Positions 25,738 through 34,970 of a DNA stretch of 49,940 bases are shown in pieces. The first letter of the stretch is position 1. Each line of letters opens with the position of its first letter. The translations under genes and the position numbers were made by a program. The notes under the pieces were generated by a model. It had not been told where the DNA came from and searched no databases. It saw only the letters and a list, made by a program, of their open reading frames with translations. Source of the stretch: Desulfuromonadales bacterium (GTDB lineage Bacteria; Desulfobacterota; Desulfuromonadia; Desulfuromonadales; UBA2197); the NCBI GenBank assembly GCA_014859605.1, contig JACUTW010000009.1:1-49940 (forward strand), in the 5' to 3' direction.

Positions 25738-27555
25738 CTACATCTCGACCCGGGTGGCGACGCCGTGCAGACGGCCGGCCGGGAGTTTGTTGAACTGAAC
25801 AAAGTTAGGGGTGACCTTCTTGAGCAGCGAGAAGACCCGCCAGATCGGATTCTTGGTATGAATCTCTTCGATGCCGTAGAAGATGATCTTCTCGCGCACG
25901 CCGTGCTCCTTGATAATCTTCTCGATATCGACGACCGCCATATAACCGGCGTGCACATCCAGAAAATCGAGGCCGGTGGCAATCCCCTCTTTCAGTTGCA
26001 CCTCCTGGCCAAAGGGGTCATCGGTGCGCATCACCGAGATAAAGACATTGCGCTCGTAAACGATATTCGATTTGAGGATGGTATGCACGACATAGGGAGG
26101 GACAACATCGAGCCCCTTGGTGAAGAAGAGGGCGCAGCCGCGGATGCGACCGGCGGCGTAAATCTGCTCATAAGAGGTGAGAAACGTTTGGAGATCAAGA
26201 GGATAGAGGGCACGGTAAAGACGCTTTTGCCCATTGGTCCAGATAAGAATGGTCACAAAGGGGAGCGAGGCGAGGATCAGCGACCAGTAAGCGCCGTGCG
26301 TGAACTTCGAGAAGGTCGAGATAAAGTAGACCAGATCGATGCAGGCGATGAGGACCACCAGTGGCACCTTCCATTTATTCTTTTTGACGAAGACCAGGAT
26401 CATCATGATCGCAGTAATCGTCATCGAACCGGTAACCGCCATACCGTAGGCCGCGGCAAGATTCTCCGATTTCTGGAAGAAGAACATGACAAAGATCACC
26501 GCACACATCAGCATCCAGTTGACGGCGTTAATATAGATCTGCGACTGGATGCGGGTTGAGGTGTAATCGACCTTCATCAGCGGCATCAAACGGGTGGTAA
26601 TCCCCTGATAGACAATCGAAAAGACGCCGCTGATGATCGCCTGCGAAGCGATGATCGTCGCGCAAATGGTTAAGAGGAGAAAGGGGATGTAAAGGAGAGC
26701 CGACTGCGATTGCACCATCCCGAAGAGGATATTCCGGGTCTCGGGATGCTGCAGAAGGAAGGCCCCCTGCCCGAGATAATTAATGAAGAGGGCAAAAAAG
26801 ACAAAGAACCAGGCGCGGATAATCGGTTTTTTACCGATGTGCCCCATATCGGCATACAGGGCCTCGCCGCCGGTGGCGCAGAGGATGACCTCGGAAAGGA
26901 CCACATAGGAAACAAGTCCGTTGTGACGAAAGAAGTCGATGGCGTACCAGGGATTGATGGCACGGATGATCTCCGGCATGCTCACCAGCGAAATCATCCC
27001 GGAGAGGAAAAGGGCGCCGAAATAAAGGAGCATGATCGGACCGAAGATGCCGGCCATGCGGTCAGTCCCCTTCGACTGAAAGACAAAGAGGGTCAAGGCG
27101 ATGAGGGCAGCGATAGTGACCAGCATCCCGGTCTTCATTCCCGAGAGGGCGGGAATCAGCAGCATCCCTTCCACCGCTGAAAGGATACTGATCGCCGGCG
27201 TGATCACCCCGTCGCCGAGGAGGAGGGAAACGCCGAGAATGGAGAGGAAGCCGGCAAAGCCGACCACTCGTCCCTTCTTGAAGATTTCATTGATGATTTC
27301 GCGCAGCACAATCTCGCCGCCCTGACCGCGCTTATCGAGACTCATGGCGAGCCAGGCATACTCCATGGTCACGAGGATGGTCATGGTCCAGAAGACCAGA
27401 GAGAGGATGCCGTAGACATTGACCAGGGTCGGTTTGGTGAGGACGAAGATGACGGTGAGGGTATAGATCGGGCTGGTGCCGATATCGCCAAAGACCAGAC
27501 CGAGAGCCTTGATCATGCCGCCCAGGGTCGATCCGGATGCATGCTGAGAACTCAT
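25738..27555 (-). CDS. kup: KUP system potassium uptake protein
   Basis: Kup is a low-affinity potassium-proton symporter of the inner membrane. The 605-residue product has about 12 membrane segments in the first 430 residues and a cytoplasmic C-terminal domain. The family N-terminus is clear: GLVFGDIGTSPIYTL, followed by GGEIVLREI, LLLGDGVITPAISILSAVEG and TGGEALYADMGH. The ATG at 27555 is preceded by GAAGGGAG. A strong terminator lies at 25642-25685. No upstream regulatory RNA (such as a ydaO-type element) was recognised. Confidence 0.96.
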   Translation of the reverse strand: MSSQHASGSTLGGMIKALGLVFGDIGTSPIYTLTVIFVLTKPTLVNVYGILSLVFWTMTILVTMEYAWLAMSLDKRGQGGEIVLREIINEIFKKGRVVGFAGFLSILGVSLLLGDGVITPAISILSAVEGMLLIPALSGMKTGMLVTIAALIALTLFVFQSKGTDRMAGIFGPIMLLYFGALFLSGMISLVSMPEIIRAINPWYAIDFFRHNGLVSYVVLSEVILCATGGEALYADMGHIGKKPIIRAWFFVFFALFINYLGQGAFLLQHPETRNILFGMVQSQSALLYIPFLLLTICATIIASQAIISGVFSIVYQGITTRLMPLMKVDYTSTRIQSQIYINAVNWMLMCAVIFVMFFFQKSENLAAAYGMAVTGSMTITAIMMILVFVKKNKWKVPLVVLIACIDLVYFISTFSKFTHGAYWSLILASLPFVTILIWTNGQKRLYRALYPLDLQTFLTSYEQIYAAGRIRGCALFFTKGLDVVPPYVVHTILKSNIVYERNVFISVMRTDDPFGQEVQLKEGIATGLDFLDVHAGYMAVVDIEKIIKEHGVREKIIFYGIEEIHTKNPIWRVFSLLKKVTPNFVQFNKLPAGRLHGVATRVEM

Positions 27556-27648
27556 ACATCTCCCTTCAGAAATTAAAGTTGTCACCACGAAGGGGGGGAT
27601 AATAACAGGGATGGTCGGAAGATGACAAAAGAATTGTGCGGGGCGAGA

Positions 27649-27921
27649 TTAACGGGTCCGGCGCGGTCGTTCCGGACAGAGGCGGACACAAAGGGTTGAA
27701 CTCCAGGTCGTCTGATCGGCAAAGCGCGGCAGAACCAGGAGCGCGCCACGGGCATATTGACCACGATTGCCGGGGCCTTCAAGGAGTTTGACCGTCACCG
27801 TGCGGCTGTCGAGGGCATGAATGACCCCTTTAGCCTGATGGCTGAATCCGCCCGCCGACCAGCAGGCGATCACCGGCAGATGCCGGCGCAGGCGCAGATC
27901 TTCTTCGCGGTAGATATCCAT
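27649..27921 (-). CDS. Small PilZ-like hypothetical protein
   Basis: The frame from ATG 27921 gives a 90-residue basic protein. Its start (DIYREEDLRLRRHLPV) and the alternating pattern that follows (GVIHALDSRTVTVKLL) are reminiscent of PilZ-type barrels, where an R-x3-R element and a later D/N-x-S-x-x-G are expected; the second motif is not present, so c-di-GMP binding is doubtful. The ribosome site is weak. It lies just upstream of kup in the same direction. It may be real or spurious. Confidence 0.4.
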   Translation of the reverse strand: MDIYREEDLRLRRHLPVIACWSAGGFSHQAKGVIHALDSRTVTVKLLEGPGNRGQYARGALLVLPRFADQTTWSSTLCVRLCPERPRRTR

Positions 27922-27972
27922 ATAGGGAGAAAATATCCTGTTAACTTTAAAAAAGGCTTCAAACCACACCTT

Positions 27973-28054
27973 ACCACCCCTAACCCCTCCTAAAATAGGA
28001 GGGGGACTTAGACCTTAAGCTCCCCTCCTTGATAAGGAGGGGCTGGGGGGTGGT
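27973..28054. repeat. Nested double-hairpin repeat between gabD and the PilZ-like gene
   Basis: An 82-base element. The outer arms begin ACCACCCC (27973-27980) and end GGGGTGGT (28047-28054). Inside are two hairpins, CCCCTCCT/AGGAGGGG and CCCCTCCTT/AAGGAGGGG. It resembles a dispersed miniature repeat and may also end gabD transcripts. Confidence 0.6.
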
Positions 28055-28071
28055 CGATTTAAATTCCACAG

Positions 28072-29526
28072 CTATATACCGCCGATGCAGAGATATTTGA
28101 TTTCGAGAAAATCGTCAAGTCCGTATTTCGAGCCCTCACGGCCATTCCCGGATTGCTTGACTCCGCCAAAGGGTGCGGTTTCGTTGGAGATCAGGCCGGT
28201 GTTGATCCCGACCAACCCCGCTTCGATCGCTTCAGCGACGCGCCACACCCGGGCATTGTCGCGACTGTAGAAGTAAGCGGCGAGACCGAATTCGGTATCA
28301 TTTGCCAAAGCAATCGCTTCTGCTTCAGTCTTGAAGCGGAAGAGCGGCGCAATCGGCCCAAAGGTCTCTTCCCGTGCCACCACCATTGCGGCTGTGACCT
28401 CGGTGAGTATGGTCGGCACAAAGAAGTTGCCTCCGAGCGCATGCCGCGCCCCGCCGCACAGGATCTTCGCCCCCTTGGCGACAGCATCGGCGATATGCTC
28501 TTCAACCTTGGCCACCGCGGCTTGATCGATCAGGGGTCCCTGTTCCGTCACCCCCTGCAGCCCGTCCCCGACCCGCAGGGCGCTGACTGCGATCGCTAGC
28601 TTGGCGGCAAAGGTGTCGTAAATTCCTTCCTGCACGAGAAACCGGTTGGTGCAGACGCAGGTTTGGCCGGTGTTGCGATATTTTGAGGCGATCGCCCCGG
28701 CCACCGCCGCATCGACATCGGCATCATCAAAGACGATAAAAGGGGCGTTGCCGCCGAGTTCCATCGACAGCTTCTTCATTGTCGCCGCCGACTGCGCCAT
28801 AAGCTCCTTGCCGATCTCGGTCGAGCCGGTAAAGGTCAATTTACGCACAATCGGATTGGCGGTCATCTCGCCGCCGATGGCCCCCGCCGAGCCGGTGACG
28901 ACATTAAAGACGCCGGCCGGCACCCCGGCGCGATTCGCGAGCTCCGCCAGCGCCAGGGCCGAGTACGGGGTGGCGCTCGCCGGTTTGACAACCATCGGAC
29001 AGCCGGCCGCCAGGGCCGCGCCGGCTTTGCGGGTAATCATCGCCGCAGGGAAGTTCCAGGGGGTAATCGCCGCGCAGACGCCGATCGGTTCCTTAAGGAC
29101 AACGATGCGCTTGTCGGGCTGGGATTGAGGAATCACATCGCCGTAGATGCGCTTCGCTTCTTCAGAAAACCACTCAAAGTAGGCTGCGGCGTAATCGATC
29201 TCGCCCCGCGCTTCCGCCAAAGGCTTGCCCTGCTCAGCGGTCAGGATGATCGCCAGATCCTCGCGATGTTCAAGCATCAGTTCATACCAGTGCCGGAGAA
29301 TTTTAGAACGCTCTTTGGCAGTCTTCGCCCGCCAGGCCGGAAAAGCGGCGTTAGCGGCGGCGATCGCCTGACGCGTTTCATCGGCGCCGAGTTTGGGGAC
29401 GGTGCCGAGAGTGCCGCCGGTGGCCGGATTAGTCACCGGAATCGTCGCGCCACTGGCAGCGGCAACCCATTGGCCATTGATCAGGCATAACTGACGAAAA
29501 AGTGCAGAATCTTTGAGTTGAAGCAT
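28072..29526 (-). CDS. gabD: NAD(P)-dependent succinate-semialdehyde dehydrogenase
   Basis: The 484-residue enzyme belongs to the aldehyde dehydrogenase superfamily, GabD branch, oxidising succinate semialdehyde to succinate. Seen are ITPWNFPAAMITRKAGAALAAGCPMVVKPA, FTGSTEIGKEL, the catalytic Glu in MELGGNAPFIVF and the catalytic Cys in NTGQTCVCTNR, where the two Cys one residue apart are typical of bacterial GabD. An AAAGGGAT site precedes ATG 29526; the further open frame is not homologous. No GABA aminotransferase is adjacent, so a role in other semialdehyde oxidation is possible. Confidence 0.9.
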   Translation of the reverse strand: MLQLKDSALFRQLCLINGQWVAAASGATIPVTNPATGGTLGTVPKLGADETRQAIAAANAAFPAWRAKTAKERSKILRHWYELMLEHREDLAIILTAEQGKPLAEARGEIDYAAAYFEWFSEEAKRIYGDVIPQSQPDKRIVVLKEPIGVCAAITPWNFPAAMITRKAGAALAAGCPMVVKPASATPYSALALAELANRAGVPAGVFNVVTGSAGAIGGEMTANPIVRKLTFTGSTEIGKELMAQSAATMKKLSMELGGNAPFIVFDDADVDAAVAGAIASKYRNTGQTCVCTNRFLVQEGIYDTFAAKLAIAVSALRVGDGLQGVTEQGPLIDQAAVAKVEEHIADAVAKGAKILCGGARHALGGNFFVPTILTEVTAAMVVAREETFGPIAPLFRFKTEAEAIALANDTEFGLAAYFYSRDNARVWRVAEAIEAGLVGINTGLISNETAPFGGVKQSGNGREGSKYGLDDFLEIKYLCIGGI

Positions 29527-29726
29527 AATGATCCCTTTCTGGACTGCGGCCGTACCGACCTGTGCTTGCGCCGAAAACCCCGTCAGAATACACGCGTTGA
29601 GCAAGAATTTAAATGAAATATTGCTGTCCTGCCCCCCGGGTCGCCTGCCGTGTCAAAGAAATATCTCTACGGCATTTTATAGAACTGTGTTATGGTGATG
29701 ATTAAAATTTCCGATAAAGGTTGCAG

Positions 29727-32357
29727 ATGCGACTTCCCCGTTTAACCCTGAAAACCAGAGCCACCATCCTCTTCCCGCTGGCGACCACCACCGCCGTCGG
29801 GGCTCTCCTCTTTTTAATCGACTCCCTGCTGCAGGATTACATCCAGACGGCCATTTCCGGTTATCAGCTCCCAGTCATCTTCATCCTCTTAATTTTAACT
29901 TTCTTAGCACTCCGCCACTACCTGCACAGCTTCACCGCACCGATCGTACAATTGACCGGGCATGTTAAATCTCTAAGGCAGAAGAGGGGTGATGAGCGGA
30001 TCTTTCCGGTGCAAGGGGACGGTGAGATTGCCATTCTCAGCGACGCCTTCAATGCCCTGATTCGGGAAGTCGATTGGCAGCAATCCGAACTGACCAGTCG
30101 CGAAATCCTGTATCGGACTGTCGTCGATTCCTCGCTGGAGATGGTCTTCTGGATCTCGACCGACCGCCAGACCATGCATTACGTTTCCCCCAGTTGTCAA
30201 AACGTCACCGGCTATGCCAGCGCCGATTTTTATCTTCACCCCGACCTGCTCGGGCGCATGATCCACCCCCTGGATCGCCTCCGCTGGGAAAGTCACTGCT
30301 GCCATGCCGGGTTGCGCGAATACAATGCCGCCGAAGATTTCCGTATTATCACCGCACAGGGCGAAACCCGCTGGGTCAGCCACCTCTGTCGCCTGGTTTA
30401 CAACGAACAGAACGAATATAGCGGCGTGCGCGGCAGTTTTCTTGATATTACCTTGTGGAAAGAGGCGGAAAGCGCCCTCTATGCCAGCGAAGAGAAGTTC
30501 CGTCTCTTCTTTGAGGAAGCCAGTGATGCCATCTTCATCGTCGATCAGGAAGGGATCCTCCGCGTCGCCAATGACGAAGCCTGCCTGCGTTACGGCTTCA
30601 GCCATGGCGAGATGATCGGCCGGCCGATGGCTGAGTTTGACGACACCCCGGAAAGCGATTTCATCGCTGCGCGGCTTGCCGAAGTCCTGGCCAAAGGCTC
30701 GGCCACGTTTGAGAGCAAACATCGCCGCAAAGGAGCCCCTTCGCTGCCAGTCGAGGTCAATGCCCGCGCCATCGTCTTTGAAGATAAAAAGGTTGTCCTG
30801 GCCGTTGCCCGCGACATCAGCGAACGCAAAGAGCACGAAGCGCATCTGCGTAAACTCTCGGTCGCCGTCGAACAGAACCCCGCTTCGATCATGATCACTG
30901 ATGTTGACGGCCTCATCGAGTATGTCAACCCGCATTTTACCGCCCTCACCGGCTACACCCTCGATGATCTGATCGGCAAGACGCCCAGCATTCTCAAGTC
31001 CGATGAAACCAGCAGCGAAACTTATCGCCAGTTGTGGCAAACGATTGTGGGCGGGGGGGAATGGCGCGGCGAGTTTCATAACCGCAAGAAGAACGGGGAG
31101 CTTTACTGGGAAGAGGCGCTGATTGCGCCGATCCGTGACGACCGCGGCAGCATCACCCACTTTATCGCCATCAAAGAGGATATCAGCGAGCGCAAAGAAC
31201 TGGAGGACCAGTTACGGCACGCGCAAAAGATGGATGCCATTGGCCAGCTCGCTGGCGGCGTCGCCCACGATTTTAATAACATTCTGACGGCGGTGATCGG
31301 CTATGCCAGCATCATGCATATCAAACTGCCGGCTGGCAGTCCCTTGAAGAAGAACGCCGAGCAGATTATGGAGACCGCGGAACGTGGTGCCAGACTCACC
31401 CAGGGGCTCCTCGCCTTCAGCCGTAAACAAGTTTCCCATCCCCGCGGGATCGATCTGAACGAAACTCTCCTCCGCATCAAAGAACTGCTGATGCGCCTGA
31501 TCGACGAAAATATCACTGTGGAACTGGAATGCGCGCCGCACACCCTGCCGATCATCGCCGACAGCGTCGAGATCGAGCAGGTGCTGATGAATCTGGCAAC
31601 CAATGCCCGCGACGCCCTCCAAAACGGCGGCAGGATCGCCATCTCCACCACCTCGATCACCCTCGACGCCGCTGTTGCCCAGGCGCAGGAGATTGTCACG
31701 CCGGGAGAATATGCGCTCCTCACCTTTGCCGACAACGGCCAAGGGATGGACGAAGAGATCATCAAAAGGATTTACGAACCCTTTTACACCACCAAGGAGG
31801 TGGGCAAAGGGACAGGGCTCGGGCTCTCCATCGTCTACGGCATCGTCAAAAAACACCAAGGTTATATCTTCTGCCAAAGCAGCCTCGGCAGCGGCACAAC
31901 CTTCCAGCTCTATTTCCCCTTGGCGGAAGTCGTCCCGGAGGTCGCCATTTCTCTGCCGGCGCAGGAAGAGATCAGCAACAGCGGCCGGGCGATCATACTT
32001 TTAGCCGAAGACAGCGATAGCGCCCGCACCATGATGCAGGATATTCTCGAAGAATTCGGTTATACCGTCCTTTCTGCCTGCGACGGGCAGGAAGCGATTG
32101 ACCTTTACCATCAGCACCGCGAAAATATCGAACTCCTCCTCCTCGATGTGATGATGCCCAAACTCAAGGGACGCGAAGTCTATGACGCCGTCCGTCGCAT
32201 CGATCCGACGATCAAGGCCCTCTTTTGCAGCGGCTACGATACCGAGAAGATCCAGGGGCAGGGCGGGGTGGCGCGGGATATGAACTTTTTGTCGAAACCA
32301 TTCACCCCCAAGGATTTATTGATGAAGATTCGCGATGTGCTTCATGCCGGAGAGTAA
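29727..32357 (+). CDS. Hybrid sensor histidine kinase (HAMP-PAS-PAS-PAS-HisKA-HATPase-REC)
   Basis: The 876-residue protein has two close N-terminal membrane helices (about residues 12-32 and 47-64) with almost no periplasmic loop, a HAMP-like linker, three PAS/PAC modules (the second starting FFEEASDAIFIVDQEG, the third AVEQNPASIMITDVDG), a HisKA box AGGVAHDFNNIL with its His near residue 513, a catalytic domain (NLATNARDAL, DNGQGMDEE, GKGTGLGLSIVYG) and a C-terminal receiver (LLAEDSDSA, Asp near residue 806 in LLLLDVMMP). The sensed signal is probably internal, via PAS. AAAGG before 29727 supports this ATG over the TTG six bases upstream. It overlaps the HD-GYP regulator by 23 bases. Confidence 0.93.
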   Translation: MRLPRLTLKTRATILFPLATTTAVGALLFLIDSLLQDYIQTAISGYQLPVIFILLILTFLALRHYLHSFTAPIVQLTGHVKSLRQKRGDERIFPVQGDGEIAILSDAFNALIREVDWQQSELTSREILYRTVVDSSLEMVFWISTDRQTMHYVSPSCQNVTGYASADFYLHPDLLGRMIHPLDRLRWESHCCHAGLREYNAAEDFRIITAQGETRWVSHLCRLVYNEQNEYSGVRGSFLDITLWKEAESALYASEEKFRLFFEEASDAIFIVDQEGILRVANDEACLRYGFSHGEMIGRPMAEFDDTPESDFIAARLAEVLAKGSATFESKHRRKGAPSLPVEVNARAIVFEDKKVVLAVARDISERKEHEAHLRKLSVAVEQNPASIMITDVDGLIEYVNPHFTALTGYTLDDLIGKTPSILKSDETSSETYRQLWQTIVGGGEWRGEFHNRKKNGELYWEEALIAPIRDDRGSITHFIAIKEDISERKELEDQLRHAQKMDAIGQLAGGVAHDFNNILTAVIGYASIMHIKLPAGSPLKKNAEQIMETAERGARLTQGLLAFSRKQVSHPRGIDLNETLLRIKELLMRLIDENITVELECAPHTLPIIADSVEIEQVLMNLATNARDALQNGGRIAISTTSITLDAAVAQAQEIVTPGEYALLTFADNGQGMDEEIIKRIYEPFYTTKEVGKGTGLGLSIVYGIVKKHQGYIFCQSSLGSGTTFQLYFPLAEVVPEVAISLPAQEEISNSGRAIILLAEDSDSARTMMQDILEEFGYTVLSACDGQEAIDLYHQHRENIELLLLDVMMPKLKGREVYDAVRRIDPTIKALFCSGYDTEKIQGQGGVARDMNFLSKPFTPKDLLMKIRDVLHAGE

Positions 32358-33429
32358 CGCTGCTGCGGCGGGTAAGATCTTTGTTGTCGATGATGACCGC
32401 TTCGTTCTGGAGAGTGTCACCGCCTTCCTGCGCGAATACGGTTTTATCGTCCACCCCTTTGCCAGTGGTCAGGATGCGGTCAAAGAGTTTGTCCTGGAGC
32501 CGGTCGATCTCGTCCTCACCGATATCAATATGCCGGGGATGGATGGTATCGAGCTGCTCGAAAAGATCCGCTTTCTCGACAGCGCCACCCCGGTCCTGCT
32601 CATGACTGCCTACGCCGATTTCGATGTCGCCGTTAAAGCGATTCAAAAAGGGGCTTTCGACTTCATCATCAAACCGTATCGCCCCCCGGCCCTCCTGAAC
32701 GCCGTTGAAAAAGGGGTTCACTACAAACGCCTCACCCAGATTGAAACCCATTATAAACGCGAGTTGGAACAGACCGTTGCCAAACGCACTGCCGAGCTGA
32801 ATGCGGCCTTGGAAGAAAATACGCGCTTGAGTCAGGAGATTATTGAACGCCTGACCTCAGCCGTCGAGATGCGCGACACCGAGACCGGACTCCACATCAT
32901 TCGTATCGGCGCTTATGCCCGGCGCGTCGCCGAAGCGTTGGGACTGGACGACGATTTCATCGAAACGATTGCCGTCGCCAGCAGCATGCACGACATCGGC
33001 AAGATCGGCATTTCCGACTCAATTCTCCTCAAGGCAGGAAAGCTGAGTGATGACGAATTCGCCGCTATCAAGGAACATACCACCATCGGCGAACGCATCC
33101 TCAGCGGCTCTGCGCACAAGATCTTGCAGATGGGGGCCAAAATTGCCGCCAGCCACCACGAGCGCTGGGATGGCAGCGGCTACCCCAAGGGACTGCGCGG
33201 TGAAGAGATCCCGCTGGCCGGACGGATTACCATGCTCGCCGATCAGTACGATGCCATCCGTAACCCGCGCATCTACAAAAATGCCATCGATCATGCGACA
33301 ACCTGTCAGATCCTCCTGCACGGTGACGGACGGACCGAACCGCAGCACTTTGATCCACAAATTCTCGCGATCTTCAAGGAAATCAAGGATGATTTTGACG
33401 AAATCTATCGACAAGGGCTAGAGAAGTAA
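32335..33429 (+). CDS. Response regulator with HD-GYP phosphodiesterase domain
   Basis: The 364-residue protein has a receiver (VVDDDRF, phospho-acceptor D63 in LVLTDINMPGMDG, Lys in IIKPY), a coiled coil (about 135-168) and an HD-GYP domain. The metal and catalytic pattern is complete: HDIGKIGI with H219-D220, H-x-x-x-G (EHTTIGERIL), and HHERWDGSGYPKGL at 274-287. Such proteins hydrolyse cyclic di-GMP, or cGAMP in some relatives. It overlaps the hybrid kinase and is its most likely partner. The ATG at 32335 has GAAGA before it; ATG 32344 is possible. A strong terminator follows. Confidence 0.92.
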   Translation: MCFMPESNAAAAGKIFVVDDDRFVLESVTAFLREYGFIVHPFASGQDAVKEFVLEPVDLVLTDINMPGMDGIELLEKIRFLDSATPVLLMTAYADFDVAVKAIQKGAFDFIIKPYRPPALLNAVEKGVHYKRLTQIETHYKRELEQTVAKRTAELNAALEENTRLSQEIIERLTSAVEMRDTETGLHIIRIGAYARRVAEALGLDDDFIETIAVASSMHDIGKIGISDSILLKAGKLSDDEFAAIKEHTTIGERILSGSAHKILQMGAKIAASHHERWDGSGYPKGLRGEEIPLAGRITMLADQYDAIRNPRIYKNAIDHATTCQILLHGDGRTEPQHFDPQILAIFKEIKDDFDEIYRQGLEK

Positions 33430-33441
33430 GTTCCTGCCCAT

Positions 33442-33487
33442 AAAGAACGGGCCCGGCAGCTGCTGCTACCGGGCCCATTCTTTATTT
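33442..33487 (+). terminator. Terminator after the HD-GYP gene
   Basis: Stem GGGCCCGG (33449-33456) with CCGGGCCC (33469-33476), extended by AAAGAA and TTCTTT, followed by TTTATTTATT. It closes the kinase/HD-GYP operon. Confidence 0.85.
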
Positions 33488-33788
33488 ATTCTCCTGATCA
33501 GCCAGCACTGCTTACTTGACAGTCTCCTCGGGATAGGCATGAATCCGATGCACCGAGGAGCAAAAAGAGCACATCACCAGCGTGCGTCAGGGATTGAACC
33601 GAACTCTCCATCTTTAAAGACCTCCTCGTCTGGGCGCGGCGCCATTGCCGACGACAGGGGTATTTTCAATTGTTGTGCCGAGAGAAAAAGCGCATAAAAT
33701 CAATAGATTATCATTACAATGCGAATCCATCATCCCGGAGATGCGAAAAAATGCGCCGGTGCCGATTAAAAAAGGCAACAGGTCGGGC

Positions 33789-33847
33789 GCAGCAAGCGGC
33801 GCCCCTAAACCGACCTATCAGGTTCGCGTAGGGGTGCCGCTTGCTGC
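33789..33847. repeat. 59-base imperfect palindrome
   Basis: The 19-base arms 33789-33807 and 33829-33847 are reverse complements with one mismatch; the core of each arm is GCAGCAAGCGGC or its complement. An alternative pairing of AGGTCGG (33780-33786) with CCGACCT (33810-33816) is possible. It resembles dispersed REP-type elements. Confidence 0.6.
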
Positions 33848-33859
33848 TCCCAGATTCTC

Positions 33860-34204
33860 TTAGCGCCCCGTCGCCGCGGTGTAGCGAATCACCGTCGCCT
33901 TCTCCAAGGTAATCATCCCGCCCGCCATCATCGCGTCGATGCGCGGCATGATGGCGTTAATCTTTGCCTCGCTCTCAACGACCTCGACAATCAGCGGCAG
34001 ATCGGCAGAGAGATCGAGTAAGCGTTGGCTGTGAAAGACCCGGTTGGCGCCAAAACCGCAAAGCCCGCGCAGCACCGTGGCACCGGCAAAGCCCTCTTTA
34101 CGGAAGAGCTCAACCAGCGCTTCATAAAGGGGTTGATGCGCATAACGGTCCCCTTCGCCAATAAAGATTCGCATCAGGACATTCTCACCGATCAGTTTAT
34201 TCAT
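33860..34204 (-). CDS. DUF190 family protein
   Basis: The 114-residue protein matches DUF190 (PF02641): LMRIFIGEGDRYAHQPLYEALVELFRKEGFAGATVLRGLCGFGA and DLPLIVEVVES. These proteins have a PII-like fold and very often sit beside crcB, as here, where the crcB gene ends 12 bases upstream. A regulatory or accessory role with the fluoride channel is inferred, not shown. AAGGGAA lies before the ATG. Confidence 0.92.
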   Translation of the reverse strand: MNKLIGENVLMRIFIGEGDRYAHQPLYEALVELFRKEGFAGATVLRGLCGFGANRVFHSQRLLDLSADLPLIVEVVESEAKINAIMPRIDAMMAGGMITLEKATVIRYTAATGR

Positions 34205-34216
34205 GGATTTTTCCCT

Positions 34217-34594
34217 TCAGGAAAGGGCCCGGATCGTCACAATCCCCAGCCATGTACAAAGGAGACAGATACAGACACTCGCCAGAACATTGACTGCGGC
34301 GAGGAGGAGCTGCCCGTCTTCTAAGAGTTTGAAGGTTTCGTAGCTAAAGGTGGAGAAGGTCGTCAGCCCCCCTAAAAGACCGACGGTCAGACCCAGACGC
34401 AAGGTGTCGGAGAGAGCGGTGCTGCGCAAGGCCAACTCCATGATCAGACCGATCAAGTAGGCGCCGATAATATTGACAGCGAGAGTGCCATAGGGAAAAG
34501 CACGGCCCAACAGAGCGTAGACCCAGCCGGACAGGTAGTAGCGGCTCAGCCCGCCGCCAGCACAGAAGAGAGCAATAATCGCGGCTTTATACAT
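34217..34594 (-). CDS. crcB: Fluoride-specific ion channel CrcB/FluC
   Basis: FluC exports fluoride as a dual-topology dimer. The 125-residue protein has four membrane helices and the family motifs GGLSRYYLS, GTLAVNIIGAYLIG and GLLGGLTTFSTFSYE, the last carrying the Phe and Ser/Thr residues that line the fluoride path. AAAGGATG precedes the ATG. No fluoride riboswitch is seen immediately upstream, where the yajD-like gene ends 27 bases away. Confidence 0.95.
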   Translation of the reverse strand: MYKAAIIALFCAGGGLSRYYLSGWVYALLGRAFPYGTLAVNIIGAYLIGLIMELALRSTALSDTLRLGLTVGLLGGLTTFSTFSYETFKLLEDGQLLLAAVNVLASVCICLLCTWLGIVTIRALS

Positions 34595-34621
34595 GCAAAC
34601 ATCCTTTTGTGAGGACAGAGA

Positions 34622-34948
34622 TTACGACTTGCCGTGCAGATAGTCGCCGAGGAGCGAGCGGCTGTGCTCGTCGTCATGGCAGAAGATGCAAAGATTTTCC
34701 CAGTTGCTGCCGTCGGCCGGATTGTTGTGATGGTTGCCATCTTTGTGGTGAACGGTCAGGAGATGAAGATTGACAAGTTCGAACTCACGGGCACACTTGG
34801 CACAGATCCAGCCGTGCAGCTTGAGGGCACGCTCGCGATAGTTGCTTGACGCCTCTGACTCGGCGCGCATGCGCCGGACGGTCGCGTCAATTTCCGCCTG
34901 ACTTTTGGCCGGCTGCGGCCGTTTGTTGCGGGGACGAAAGGTCGTCAT
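34622..34948 (-). CDS. yajD: YajD-like HNH nuclease
   Basis: The 108-residue protein resembles E. coli YajD. It has a zinc-bound HNH fold: C49 and C52 (ICAKC), the His pair at 67-68 (TVHHKDGNHHNN), the Asn in SNWENLC and C87/C90 (LCIFCHDDEH). The N-terminal 20 residues are basic. HNH proteins nick or cut DNA; the target and role of YajD are not known. It lies in the same direction as the ZIP transporter and crcB and may be cotranscribed with them. Confidence 0.88.
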   Translation of the reverse strand: MTTFRPRNKRPQPAKSQAEIDATVRRMRAESEASSNYRERALKLHGWICAKCAREFELVNLHLLTVHHKDGNHHNNPADGSNWENLCIFCHDDEHSRSLLGDYLHGKS

Positions 34949-34970
34949 GGTCTCTTCCTTTGGTGAGGGA

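Larger units (their letters stand above)
33430..33859. other. 430-base intergenic region with terminator and repeat
   Basis: Apart from the terminator at its left end and the long palindrome at 33789-33847, this stretch holds no convincing gene. A 20-codon minus-strand ORF (33574 down to 33512, MCSFCSS...) has a CxxC motif but no ribosome site. The A/T-rich part 33660-33780 shows no feature I can name. Confidence 0.5.

Noticed and set aside
33512-33574. 20-codon minus-strand ORF with a CxxC motif
   Set aside because: No ribosome binding site, too short to judge; kept only as a note in the intergenic entry.
33645-33863. 72-codon plus-strand frame in the spacer before DUF190
   Set aside because: It includes the long palindrome and ends inside the DUF190 gene; no ribosome site and no coding pattern.
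34595-34621. Fluoride riboswitch before crcB
   Set aside because: Only 26 bases separate crcB from the upstream gene, too short for the motif, and no similar sequence was seen.
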